Shown here piece by piece: positions 25,701-33,149 of a stretch of 64,000 nucleotides of DNA. The DNA lies in NCBI GenBank assembly GCA_000720805.1, contig JODI01000015.1:66517-130516 (forward strand). The letters are read 5' to 3'. Both the position numbers and the translations under genes were made by a program. The notes beneath the pieces are model-generated. The model searched no databases and had not been told where the DNA came from. It saw only the letters and a program-made list of their open reading frames with translations. Numbering within the stretch: position 1 is the stretch's first letter; the number at the start of each line of letters is the position of its first letter. This DNA comes from Streptomyces violaceoruber. GTDB taxonomy: Bacteria; Actinomycetota; Actinomycetes; Streptomycetales; Streptomycetaceae.

Positions 25701-25906
25701 CCGTACGGATGATCGCGCTGGCCGAACGGCTGCGGGTGCTGCGCGAGTTCCAGCCGACGATGTCGGCGGACCGCGCCCGCAAGGCGGTCGACGCCGCCGG
25801 GAGGACCGCCGGGGCGGCGTACGCCGACGCGGTGTCGGAGTACGCCGCCCTGGGGCGGGACGAGTTGCGGGAGGCAGCCCGCGCGCTCATTTCGGGTCGC
25901 GGTTGA
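22763..25906 (+). CDS. AfsR/SARP-like transcriptional regulator with NB-ARC ATPase domain
   Basis: A 1047-residue regulator. Residues 1-90 resemble an OmpR-type DNA-binding domain, 95-240 a BTAD bacterial transcriptional activation domain, and about 255-520 an NTPase with Walker A VGPGGLGKTRLA and Walker B-like LLVLDNCEQV followed by VLVTSRAPLGL. The rest is helical, TPR-like. Relatives control secondary metabolism or transport in Streptomyces. It starts with GTG 12 nt after a weak ribosome-binding site. Its 3' end overlaps the convergent ABC permease by 20 bp. Its target is unknown; no biosynthetic genes lie nearby. Confidence 0.85.
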   Translation: MTTDLTLLPRVACRGQEVTAPRLRGLLALLAGDLRTGCSTERLVTGLWPDELPERPGKALQVLVSRARAQLGADVIAGTPTGYRLTLAEDQVDSSALLLHAAASAHRARAGDHAGSLAAAEAGLALWEGTPDGAGGPGESTDPVAALRAERAPVHGALERARALALARLGRHAEAATPLAAFASQHPRDEEVLAELLRGEAATAGPSAALTRYEAYRRELRDELGTDPGAGLKAVHQELLSGEAPAVRHGVPHEPNPLVGRDEDIAAVERLLGASRAVTVVGPGGLGKTRLAHAVSRRAEQRVVYFVPLAGVTADEDVAAEVASALGAGEGRHGAVGGLAPADPVSGILGVLGSGPDLLVLDNCEQVITGAADLVQALVSSSKDLRVLVTSRAPLGLTSEAVYALPELRLDTSVELFTQRARAARPGVELPPDAVAELCRHLDGLPLAVELAAARVRALSVPEIARRLGDRFALLRGGARDAPERHRTLHAVVEWSWNLLTQDARAALRTLSVFPGGFSGEAAEQVLGEDALSLLEQLADQSLLTVADTPAGVRFRMLETVREFSAAQRTEASEDEEAVGRFLAWARAFGIAHHDWLLGSQPGTVWERIRAEQDNLVLALRYALARTDGPTTAALTAVLAALWSTGSSYPRLTALAADTGPPLSHYHPEPEYVEVARAAAVFCTASQFMGYGPRAVRHLVTLRRLPPAPPDTLLRAVATVLSAVPEMRPPDYDVLRELCDSEQPLLAGIAECVATYVWEYEHDIDRALASARRIVAALAPADNPFLQVTGHARLGDLCLQTEQGEAAYGHLKAALEALPRLGDEHDAIGVRWGLVLACLQRGDPDEAEYWLRQTEGDNAPQKDDFYSPDFGGRAEIALARGLTEVGLGLWRNAVERMPAAGSQGGDPFFDRWSLQVQSAAVTAHAHAGRVELVAGPVDRLRQRLRTLLSAPSGSPMELPVFGTVLHALGMARLASGDATAVRMIALAERLRVLREFQPTMSADRARKAVDAAGRTAGAAYADAVSEYAALGRDELREAARALISGRG

Positions 25907-26705
25907 ACAACGCAGTCGACCAGCGGTAGCCGAGCGCCGTCAGTCCGACGCACCAGACGATCGCGATCCACCAGTTGTCGCCGATCTCGGTGCCGAGCAG
26001 CAGGCCGCGCAGGGTTTCGATGGCCGGCGTGAACGGCTGGTACTCGGCGATCGGCTGGAACCAGCCCGGGATCGCGTCGATGGGGACGAAGGCGCTCGAG
26101 ATGAGCGGGAGGAGGATCAGCGGCGTCGCCATGTTGCTGGCCGCCTCGGGGTTGGGGCTGGCCATGCCCATCCCGACCGCGATCCAGGTGAGGGCCAGGG
26201 TGAACAGCGCGATCAGTCCGAACGCCGCCAGCCACTCCAGGGCCGTGGCGTCCGTGGACCGGAAGCCGATCGCCACGGCGACGGCACCGACCAGGACCAG
26301 GCTGGCGAGCACCTGCAGCACGCTGCCGACGACGTGCCCGACGAGCACCGACCCGCGGTAGACCGCCATCGTGCGGAAGCGGGCGATGAGGCCCTCGGTC
26401 ATGTCCATGGAGACGGAGACCGCGGCCCCGATCACGGTGCTGCCGATGGTCATCATCAGCAGGCCCGGGACGAGATAGGCGATGTAGTCGGAGCGGTCGG
26501 CGCCGCCGCCGCCGATGCCCGCGCTCATCACGCCTCCGAAGACGTAGACGAAGAGCAGCAGCAGCATGATCGGCGTGAGCAGCAGGTTCAGGGTCAGGGA
26601 CGGGTAGCGCCGTACGTGCAGCAGGTTGCGGCGCAGCATCGTGGACGAGTCGCGTACGGCGAGGGAGAACCGGGTCGGGCGGGCGGGAGCCAGGGGGGCG
26701 CTCAT
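25887..26705 (-). CDS. ABC-2 type exporter permease (DrrB-like)
   Basis: A 272-residue membrane protein with about six hydrophobic segments (first LLLTPIMLLLLFVYVFGG near residue 40) and the ABC-2 pattern in which the last loop follows WFQPIAEYQPFTPAIETLRGL. It pairs with the ATPase encoded upstream, whose stop overlaps its ATG. DrrAB-type exporters move drugs or lipids out of the cell. It ends inside the last codons of the convergent AfsR-like gene. Confidence 0.85.
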   Translation of the reverse strand: MSAPLAPARPTRFSLAVRDSSTMLRRNLLHVRRYPSLTLNLLLTPIMLLLLFVYVFGGVMSAGIGGGGADRSDYIAYLVPGLLMMTIGSTVIGAAVSVSMDMTEGLIARFRTMAVYRGSVLVGHVVGSVLQVLASLVLVGAVAVAIGFRSTDATALEWLAAFGLIALFTLALTWIAVGMGMASPNPEAASNMATPLILLPLISSAFVPIDAIPGWFQPIAEYQPFTPAIETLRGLLLGTEIGDNWWIAIVWCVGLTALGYRWSTALFNRDPK

Positions 26706-27709
26706 CGGACGGTCTCCTTGGACTGGTTGGACTGGTTGGACTGGTTGGACTGGTTGGGCCGGCTGGGGACGTCGGTGCCGCCGGTCAGGGCGAAGAACAC
26801 GTCGTCGAGGTCGGGGGTGTGCACGGTCAGCTCGTCCGCCTCGACGCCGGCCGAGTCCAGCCAGTCGAGGATGGCGCGCAGCTCGCGCTGGCTGCCGTCG
26901 CTGGGAATCTGCAGCGACAGCGCCTCGTCGTCCCCGGTGGCCTCGCGCAGGGCGACGGCGGCGGACCGGTACGCGGCCGGGTCGGTGAACCTCAGCCGCA
27001 CATGCCCGCCCGGGACGATCCGCTTCAGCTCGTCGGCGCTTCCCTCGGCGGCGAGCTTTCCATCGCTCAGCACCGCGATGCGGTCGGCGAGTTCGTCGGC
27101 CTCCTCCAGATACTGGGTGGTGAGGAAGACCGTGACGCCGCCGGAGACCAACTCGCGGATGATCCCCCACATGGTGTGGCGGCTGCGCGGGTCGAGGCCG
27201 GTGGTCGGCTCGTCGAGGAAGATGATCCGCGGATCCCCGACCAGCGTCATGGCGATGTCCAGGCGGCGCTTCATGCCGCCGGAGTAGGTGGAGACGGGCT
27301 TGTTCGCCGCCTCCACCAGGTCGAAGCGCTCCAGGAGTTCGGCGGCGGCACGGCGGCCCTCGCTGCGGGAGAGATGGTGCAGGTCCGCCATGAGCAGCAT
27401 GTTCTCCTCGCCGGTGATCAGCCCGTCCACGGCGGAGAACTGCCCGGTGACACCGATCGCGGCCCGCACCGCCTGCGGAGCGGTGGCCAGGTCGTGGCCG
27501 CCGACGTGCAGCTCGCCGGCGTCGGCGGTGATGAGAGTGGAGAGGATCTTGACGACGGTGGTCTTGCCGGCGCCGTTCGGGCCGAGCAGGGAGAAGACGG
27601 TGCCTTCCGGTACCGCCAGGTCGATGCCGTCGAGAACCGTCTTGTCCCCGTAGGCCTTGCGCAGCCCCTTGGCCGCGATGGCGAGTGAGCGGGATGTCGT
27701 TGTCGTCAT
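26702..27709 (-). CDS. ABC exporter ATP-binding protein (DrrA-like)
   Basis: A 335-residue ATPase with Walker A GPNGAGKTTVV, signature YSGGMKRRLDIAM, Walker B IIFLDEPTTGLD and the DrrA-type C-terminal domain (DELTVHTPDLDDVFFALTGG). The extreme C-terminus is a repeat of Asn-Gln-Ser triplets encoded by a 9-bp tandem repeat. It is coupled to the permease by ATGA. The substrate is unknown; with an AfsR-like regulator next door a drug or secondary metabolite is possible. Confidence 0.9.
   Translation of the reverse strand: MTTTTSRSLAIAAKGLRKAYGDKTVLDGIDLAVPEGTVFSLLGPNGAGKTTVVKILSTLITADAGELHVGGHDLATAPQAVRAAIGVTGQFSAVDGLITGEENMLLMADLHHLSRSEGRRAAAELLERFDLVEAANKPVSTYSGGMKRRLDIAMTLVGDPRIIFLDEPTTGLDPRSRHTMWGIIRELVSGGVTVFLTTQYLEEADELADRIAVLSDGKLAAEGSADELKRIVPGGHVRLRFTDPAAYRSAAVALREATGDDEALSLQIPSDGSQRELRAILDWLDSAGVEADELTVHTPDLDDVFFALTGGTDVPSRPNQSNQSNQSNQSKETVR
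26718..26758 (-). repeat. 9-bp tandem repeat, 4.5 copies, coding NQS repeats
   Basis: TTGGACTGG is repeated four and a half times without change at the 3' end of the ATPase gene. It reads as Asn-Gln-Ser triplets in frame. Such perfect short repeats are prone to change copy number; loss or gain here stays in frame. Confidence 0.92.
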
Positions 27710-27906
27710 GCCGCAGAGGTTGCGGCAGGGCGCCTTCAGCGTGGTTTCACGACGGTTTCAGGGTCCTGGAACCGAGGCACTGTTCGGGTCCGGCCGGCCG
27801 CCGTCGGGCCGCTGTTCGACGACTCGGGGGAGCACCGCCGGGATCGGGGGACTCGTCGAAGGTCCGAGGTGCGGGCCGGCCCTCGCGCTCGGCCTGCCCT
27901 CGGTGG

Positions 27907-27957
27907 ATGATCCCTCCTGGGCCCGGTCGCATCGGCGACCGGCCCACGAGGGATCAT
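27907..27957. promoter_or_regulatory. Large near-perfect hairpin in the leader of the aldo/keto reductase gene
   Basis: A 23-base arm (27907-27930) beginning ATGATCCCTC pairs with an arm ending GAGGGATCAT (27935-27957), with one mismatch, one bulge and an ATCG loop. It ends 30 bp before the AKR start and lies between divergent genes, so it is not an end-of-gene terminator for either. An attenuator or a very long operator is possible. Confidence 0.6.
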
Positions 27958-27987
27958 GAGCACACCTACGCAACGAGGGGTTCAACG

Positions 27988-28989
27988 ATGGAATACCGGC
28001 ATCTCGGCAACAGCGGCATGATCATCAGTGAGATCGCGTACGGCAACTGGCTGACCCACGGCTCGCAGGTCGAGGAGGAGGCCGCCCTCGCCTGTGTGCG
28101 AGCCGCACTCGACGCGGGCATCACGACGTTCGACACCGCTGACGTCTACGCCGAGACACGCGCCGAGTCGGTCCTCGGGCGGGCGCTGAAGGGCGAGCGT
28201 CGCGAGGGGATCGAGATCTTCACCAAGGTGTACTGGCCCACCGGCCCCGGCAAGAACGACCGCGGGCTGTCGCGCAAGCACATCATGGAGTCGATCGACA
28301 ACTCCCTGCGCAGGCTCGAGACCTCGTACGTCGACCTCTACCAGGCGCACCGGTTCGACCGGTTCACGCCGCTGGAGGAGACCATGGAGGCGTTCGCCGA
28401 CGTGGTCCACTCCGGCAAGGCCCTGTACATCGGCGTCTCCGAGTGGTCGGCCGACCAGATACGGCGGGCGCACGCCCTGGCGCGGGAGCTGCGGATCCCG
28501 CTGGTGTCGAGCCAGCCCCAGTACTCGATGCTGTGGCGGGTGATCGAGGGCGAGGTCGTACCCACCAGCGAGGAGCTGGGTATCGGGCAGATCGTGTGGT
28601 CGCCGATCGCCCAGGGTGTGCTGACCGGCAAGTACCTGCCGGGACAGCAGCCGCCGGCCGGATCGCGGGCGACGGACGACCGCGGCTCGGCGATGATCAG
28701 CCGCTTCATGCGCGACGAGGTGCTCGAGGCGGTGCAGCGGCTGAAGCCGCTGGCCGACGAGGCCGGTCTGACCCTGGCTCAGCTCGCGGTGGCGTGGGTG
28801 CTGCAGAACAGCAACGTGTCCGCCGCGATCGTCGGCGCGTCCCGGCCCGAGCAGGTCGCGGAGAACGCGAAGGCGGCCGGTGTGACGCTGGAGGCGGAAC
28901 TGATGGCGCGCATCGACGAGATCGTGCTGCCGGTGGCGGTGACGGATCCGCATCTGGTGCACCAGAGCGTGCCGGCGCAGCGTCCCTGA
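27988..28989 (+). CDS. Aldo/keto reductase (Kv-beta/YghZ-like)
   Basis: A 333-residue (alpha/beta)8 reductase. It shows the catalytic Asp/Tyr region FDTADVYAETRAESVLGRAL, the Lys in IFTKVYWPTG, and the His in DLYQAHRFD, and ends with IVGASRPEQVAENA for NADPH binding. It should reduce aldehydes or ketones with NADPH. ATG 27988 begins MEYRHLGNSGM, the standard family start. Upstream frames that extend further run through the hairpin and are not supported. Confidence 0.9.
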   Translation: MEYRHLGNSGMIISEIAYGNWLTHGSQVEEEAALACVRAALDAGITTFDTADVYAETRAESVLGRALKGERREGIEIFTKVYWPTGPGKNDRGLSRKHIMESIDNSLRRLETSYVDLYQAHRFDRFTPLEETMEAFADVVHSGKALYIGVSEWSADQIRRAHALARELRIPLVSSQPQYSMLWRVIEGEVVPTSEELGIGQIVWSPIAQGVLTGKYLPGQQPPAGSRATDDRGSAMISRFMRDEVLEAVQRLKPLADEAGLTLAQLAVAWVLQNSNVSAAIVGASRPEQVAENAKAAGVTLEAELMARIDEIVLPVAVTDPHLVHQSVPAQRP

Positions 28990-29068
28990 GCCGGCGCGCC
29001 TCCCGAACGGCCCCGCGCTTCCCTCGTGGCGGATGGGCGGGGCCGGCGCGGGGCCGGGAGGCGCCGGC
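28990..29068. terminator. Nested double hairpin between convergent genes
   Basis: GCCGGCGCGCCTCCCG (28990-29005) pairs with CGGGAGGCGCCGGC (29055-29068) with a two-base bulge, and inside it GGCCCCGCGC (29009-29018) pairs with GCGCGGGGCC (29046-29055). It lies just after the AKR stop and before the end of the convergent kinase gene, so it may stop transcripts from both sides. Confidence 0.7.
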
Positions 29069-29087
29069 GGGCCGTGACAGCCGTTGA

Positions 29088-29630
29088 TCAGCGACCGCCG
29101 GGTTCCGGGGCCCGCGTCCTCCATCCGGACGCGTGCATCACGTGGTCGATCGTCTCGCCCAGCGAGTTGCTCGCGGGGATCACCGTTTCGATCCCGCCGG
29201 GCAGCAGGTCCAGCGGCCTGTACCACGACCGGAGTTGGGCCGCGGTGACCTCGTCGGCGATCGGTTTGGTGGCGTGCCGGGCGAGGGTTTCCTCGAAGGG
29301 CACGTCCAGGTAGAAGCAGTGGGTGCGGCCCGTGTAGTCGGCGAGCAGGCCGGCAAGCATGTCTCCGTAGTGCGCGACGTACATGAGTCCCTCAAGGACG
29401 GTGTGAAAGCCGTGCTCAAGGGCGTGACGGACGGTCAGGTCGATCAGTCCGATGTTCGCGCCGCCGGGGACGTCGCGCTCGCGCAGCACGTCGCGGCGGA
29501 GCGTGTCCTGGCTGACCAGCGCGATGCCGCGACCGTAACGTTCGCGCAGCCCGGCCGCCACCGAACTCTTGCCGGACGCGCTGTTGCCGCGCAGCACCAC
29601 CAGCTGCGTGGAGGATGAGGCTGTCGTCAT
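29088..29630 (-). CDS. P-loop kinase-like protein
   Basis: A 180-residue protein starting with a Walker A loop, LRGNSASGKSSVAAGLRERYG, followed by SQDTLRRDVLRE and a C-terminal part reading CFYLDVPFEETLARHATKP. The pattern fits small AAA-type nucleoside or sugar kinases of the zeta-toxin/YjbD kind. The substrate is unknown. ATG 29630 gives MTTASSST; GTG 29639 would add three residues. No clear ribosome-binding site precedes either. Confidence 0.75.
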   Translation of the reverse strand: MTTASSSTQLVVLRGNSASGKSSVAAGLRERYGRGIALVSQDTLRRDVLRERDVPGGANIGLIDLTVRHALEHGFHTVLEGLMYVAHYGDMLAGLLADYTGRTHCFYLDVPFEETLARHATKPIADEVTAAQLRSWYRPLDLLPGGIETVIPASNSLGETIDHVMHASGWRTRAPEPGGR

Positions 29631-29687
29631 CCGGGCCACAGTAGCGACAACGTCGGTCGCGACGGCCGATACCGCGTCAGAGGCAGC

Positions 29688-30737
29688 TCAGGGTTTGGGG
29701 CGGGGCCCGCTGCTCTCCCTCACCACCAGCTCCGTCGCCACCTCCACCCGGGTCGTCTCCGGCTGCTCCCCGGACAGCAGCCGCAGCACCATCCGGGCCG
29801 CGAGCGCGGTCATGTCGGCCAGGGGGGTGCGGACCGTCGTCAGGCGTGGGGTGACCCAGTCCGCGAAGGGCAGGTCGTCGAAGCCGACCACGCTGACGTC
29901 GGCCGGGATACGCAGGCCCAGCTCGGCGGCGGCCCGGTAGGTGCCCAGCGCCTGGTGGTCGCTGCCCGCGAAGACGGCCGTCGGGCGGTCGGGCAACGCC
30001 AGGAGTTCCAGGGCGTGTCGGTGCGCGAGACCGTGGGTGAAGTCGCCGTAGCGCACGAGGTCGGGGTCGAAGGGCAGATCTGCCTCCGCCAGTGCCGAGC
30101 GGTAGCCGTCGACCCGTGCGCGAGAGGTGAGCCGGCGTTCCGGGCCGCTGATGATGGCGATGCGCCGGTGACCCAGCTCGATGAGGTGGCGGGTCGCGGC
30201 CAGTCCGCCGGGCCAGTTGGTCGCGCCCACCCACGGCGTGCCCGGCGCGGGCTCGTCGATCGGCGCCACCAGCGCGTAGGGGATGCCGAGCCGGCTGAGC
30301 TCCTCGTGCTGCTCAGGCGTCAGTTCGGGCACCACGAGAATCGCCCCACGCGTGGATCGGGTGGCCAGCGAGTCCAGCCACTGACGGGCGCGCTTGGTCC
30401 GGCCGTGGGTGGAGGAGACCACCAGCCCCATGCCCGCGTCGTGCAGCACGTCCTCCGCGCCCCGGATCAGCTCGACCGCCCAGGGGCTGTCCAGTTCGTT
30501 GATGACGAAGTCGATCAGTCCGCCGGGCGGGGCCGCGGTGGCCGTCGGATGGTGTTTCGCCAGATAGCCGTTCTGTTCCAGCAGCCGCTGCACCTTGGCC
30601 CGCGTCGCCGCCGATACATCCGATCTGTCATGCAGCACCTTGGAGACGGTGGACACCGACACGCCTGCCTGCTCGGCGATTTCGGCCAGTGTGCGCCGTC
30701 TTCCCTCGCTGGATCCTGTCCGAACCGTTGACGTCAT
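29688..30737 (-). CDS. LacI-family transcriptional repressor
   Basis: A 349-residue regulator with the LacI headpiece (TLAEIAEQAGVSVSTVSKVL, hinge about residue 60) and a periplasmic-binding-protein-like sensor domain (VVGFDDLPFADWVTPRLTTVRTP). It is divergent from the DUF2264/beta-helix genes. An inverted repeat TTGCGA-N6-TCGCAA between them is its likely operator, so it should repress plant- or microbial-polysaccharide degradation until a sugar binds. Confidence 0.9.
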   Translation of the reverse strand: MTSTVRTGSSEGRRRTLAEIAEQAGVSVSTVSKVLHDRSDVSAATRAKVQRLLEQNGYLAKHHPTATAAPPGGLIDFVINELDSPWAVELIRGAEDVLHDAGMGLVVSSTHGRTKRARQWLDSLATRSTRGAILVVPELTPEQHEELSRLGIPYALVAPIDEPAPGTPWVGATNWPGGLAATRHLIELGHRRIAIISGPERRLTSRARVDGYRSALAEADLPFDPDLVRYGDFTHGLAHRHALELLALPDRPTAVFAGSDHQALGTYRAAAELGLRIPADVSVVGFDDLPFADWVTPRLTTVRTPLADMTALAARMVLRLLSGEQPETTRVEVATELVVRESSGPRPKP

Positions 30738-30791
30738 CGGATGAATCTCCTACGTTGCCGTGGCGATCGAGCTTTGCGAAAACTATCGCAA
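30728..30791 (+). promoter_or_regulatory. Promoter and LacI operator for the DUF2264 operon
   Basis: TTGACG (30728-30733), 17-nt spacer and TACGTT (30751-30756) are followed by the perfect inverted repeat TTGCGA-N6-TCGCAA (30774-30791), about 11-28 nt after the predicted start point. The -35 overlaps the first codons of the divergent LacI gene. Confidence 0.6.
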
Positions 30792-30835
30792 TCCTCGCCT
30801 CCCGAGTAAGCCTCCTCGGCCAAAAGGTGGTCCCG

Positions 30836-31108
30836 ATGACGACCCCCACGAAGACGCGCAGGAAGCGCACAACCGGCACGGGCCGTCAGGCCCGCAGGAA
30901 GAGATGGCCCGTCGCGTCCCTGGCCGCCGCCGCGGCCCCGGTGCTCTCCGGCTTCGGCGCGGTCCGCTGCGAGGCCGACTGGCAGAGCAGCTTCGACGAC
31001 ACGCTCGGCAAGGCGGTCGACTCCGCTGGCAACCTCCGTGACGCGCCCGGGAGTTGGCAGAGCAAGCCGGAGACGGCGGTCGAGGCCGACGGGTACACGG
31101 TCGGATGA
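30836..31108 (+). CDS. Small Arg-rich signal-bearing protein, possibly a truncated gene
   Basis: A 90-residue frame first after the LacI-controlled promoter. The N-terminus is very basic (two Arg pairs), then an Ala-rich hydrophobic stretch near 37-52, then an acidic tail with WQSSFDDTLGKAVDSAG and EADGYTVG. It could be the signal of a secreted protein joined to the tail of another after a deletion, since extracellular sugar-binding proteins often sit here. I do not recognise the family. A GGTCCCGATGA start has only a weak ribosome-binding site. Confidence 0.4.
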   Translation: MTTPTKTRRKRTTGTGRQARRKRWPVASLAAAAAPVLSGFGAVRCEADWQSSFDDTLGKAVDSAGNLRDAPGSWQSKPETAVEADGYTVG

Positions 31109-31262
31109 AGACGCTCACGCCCCGCGCCCGTGGTGGCGGCGCCGTCCCCATCCACCATCCGGAAGCGGCCCGGCCGGACTGGTGGGCCTGCGCGCCGCCG
31201 CTGATCGGTTTGGTCCTCGCCCAGCGCTTCCCGCGCACCGGGTTGCCCGTCGGGGCGGAGAA

Positions 31263-31382
31263 GGGCTGACGGACATGGACGCAGAAGGACTGACGGACAT
31301 GGGTGGAGAAGGGTTGATGGACACAGGCGGAGACGGGTTGACGGAGCCAGGCGGAGAAGGGTTGACGGAGCCGGGCGGAGAT
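31263..31382 (+). repeat. 24-bp tandem repeat, five copies, before the DUF2264 gene
   Basis: Five 24-bp units, in frame with the DUF2264 gene, would encode GLT/MDxxxx-like octapeptides rich in Gly, Asp and Glu. Several units contain ATG and GGAG-like motifs. The segment is either a variable N-terminal extension or an untranslated repeat ahead of the start at 31389. Confidence 0.8.
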
Positions 31383-31388
31383 GGGGGG

Positions 31389-33149
31389 ATGGACGACGCA
31401 CGGGCCGAACTGGCGTCCGACATAAGGGAATTACTGGAGCCCGTCACGTCCCGATTCAGCGCGGGCCGGGCGCGGATACGGCTCGGCGTGAACACCGCGA
31501 TCCACGACGACGCGGCCGCCGAACTGGAGGCGTTCGCCCGGCCGCTGTGGGGACTGGCGCCCCTCGCGGCGGGCGGACAGGCCGTGCCGCACGCCGAGTT
31601 GTGGGTCGAGGGGCTCGCCCACGGCAGCGATCCCGCGCACCCCGAGTACTGGGGCGAGCCGGTCGATCACGACCAGCGCATCGTCGAGATGGCCGCCATC
31701 GGTTTCGCGCTCGCCCTCGCCCCCGAGCAGTGGTGGGACCCGCTGAGCGGCCCCGAACGCGACCGGCTCGCACGCTGGCTGCTCAGCGCGCTGCCCCGGC
31801 AGACCACCGACAACAACTGGCTCTTCTTCCCGGTGCTGGTGGGCCTCGGCCTCGACCGGGTGGGAGTGTCCTACGACCGCTCGCTGATCACCGCACGCCT
31901 CGACCGCCTGGAGACCTTCTGGCTCGGAGACGGTTGGTACGCGGACGGCCCCACCGAACGCCGCGACTACTACGTCCCGTGGGCCATGCACTTCTACGGG
32001 CTGCTCCACGACACGCTCACCGGCGGCGACCGCTTCAAGGAACGGGCGGCCCGGTTCGCCGGCGACTTCCGGCACTGGTTCGCCGACGACGGTGCCGCCG
32101 TCCCGTACGGCCGCAGCCTCACGTACCGCTGGGCGCAGGCCGCCTTCTGGGGCGCGCTGCCGTTCGCGGGCGTCGACACCCTGCCGTGGGGCGAGATCAA
32201 GGGATATCTGCTGCGGCATCTGCGCTGGTGGCGTGCGCGACCGGTGACCGGGCCCGACGGGCTGCTGTCCATCGGGTACGGCTATCCGCAGCCGGCCCTG
32301 GCCGAGCAGTACAACGCACCGGGCTCGCCCTACTGGTCGCTCAAGGCGTATCTGCCCCTCGCGCTGCCGGCCCAGCACGCGTTCTGGACCGCGAAGGAGG
32401 AGCCGGCTCCGGCCCTGCCCGCCGTGAGCGCCCAGCCGCACGCCGGTGCGGTACTCATGCGGGAGTCCGGCGACGTCACCCTGCTCGCCGGGCGCCAGCA
32501 CCACGCGTGGGTGCGCCATGGAGCCGAGAAGTACGCCAAGTTCGCGTACTCGACCCGCTTCGGCTTCAGCCTGCCGAACGGCACACTCGGCCTCGAACAG
32601 GGCGCGTACGACTCGATGCTGGCGCTGAGCGACGACGGCGGGGCCCACTACCGGGTGCGCGAGGAGCCGACCGCTTCCTACGTCACCGCCGACATGGTCC
32701 TCAGCACCTGGCACCCGTGGCCCGACGTGGAGATCACCACCTGGCTGTCGGCCGCCGCGCCCTGGCATGTGCGCACCCACCGCATCCGCACGGCTCGCGC
32801 CCTGCACACCGCCGAGGGCGGCTTCGCCGTCGACCGGGACGCGGGCACGGACCGCGAGACGGGGCCGGGACACGCACGGGTGGCGGCCCCCGGGGGGCTC
32901 ACCGGACTGCGGGACCTGGACGGCCGTCGCGAGGGTGAGGTCGTCGACTGCCTGCCCGGCACGAACGTCCTCGCGCGACGCACCGCACTGCCCGTGCTCG
33001 TCAATCAACTCCCGCCCGGCGAGCACTGGTTGAGGTGCGCCGTGCTCGGAGCCCCACGTGGGCGCGAAGCCGAGACGGCCTGGCTTGACCCCCCGGCCAC
33101 ATCACATCCCCCGACCACCGCACATCCGACGACTGGAAACGGGACATGA
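31389..33149 (+). CDS. DUF2264 family protein with a TTA codon
   Basis: About 586 residues. The protein has the DUF2264 pattern: RIVEMAAIGFALALAPEQWWDPLS, NNWLFFPVLVGLGLDRVG, WYADGPTERRDYYVPWAMHFYGLL and, later, HAWVRHGAEKYAKFAYSTRFGFS. The N-terminal half is probably an alpha/alpha toroid like polysaccharide lyases and unsaturated glucuronyl hydrolases. It lacks a signal peptide, so it acts in the cytoplasm. Leu-15 is a TTA codon (31431), the rare codon decoded by bldA tRNA. ATG 31389 has GGAG eight bases upstream; starts within the repeat (31275, 31299) are possible. Confidence 0.75.
   Translation: MDDARAELASDIRELLEPVTSRFSAGRARIRLGVNTAIHDDAAAELEAFARPLWGLAPLAAGGQAVPHAELWVEGLAHGSDPAHPEYWGEPVDHDQRIVEMAAIGFALALAPEQWWDPLSGPERDRLARWLLSALPRQTTDNNWLFFPVLVGLGLDRVGVSYDRSLITARLDRLETFWLGDGWYADGPTERRDYYVPWAMHFYGLLHDTLTGGDRFKERAARFAGDFRHWFADDGAAVPYGRSLTYRWAQAAFWGALPFAGVDTLPWGEIKGYLLRHLRWWRARPVTGPDGLLSIGYGYPQPALAEQYNAPGSPYWSLKAYLPLALPAQHAFWTAKEEPAPALPAVSAQPHAGAVLMRESGDVTLLAGRQHHAWVRHGAEKYAKFAYSTRFGFSLPNGTLGLEQGAYDSMLALSDDGGAHYRVREEPTASYVTADMVLSTWHPWPDVEITTWLSAAAPWHVRTHRIRTARALHTAEGGFAVDRDAGTDRETGPGHARVAAPGGLTGLRDLDGRREGEVVDCLPGTNVLARRTALPVLVNQLPPGEHWLRCAVLGAPRGREAETAWLDPPATSHPPTTAHPTTGNGT

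Noticed and set aside
22763..27709. AfsR-like regulator plus DrrAB exporter as part of an antibiotic cluster
   Set aside because: No polyketide, peptide synthetase, lanthipeptide or terpene genes lie near; the neighbours are catabolic or general enzymes.
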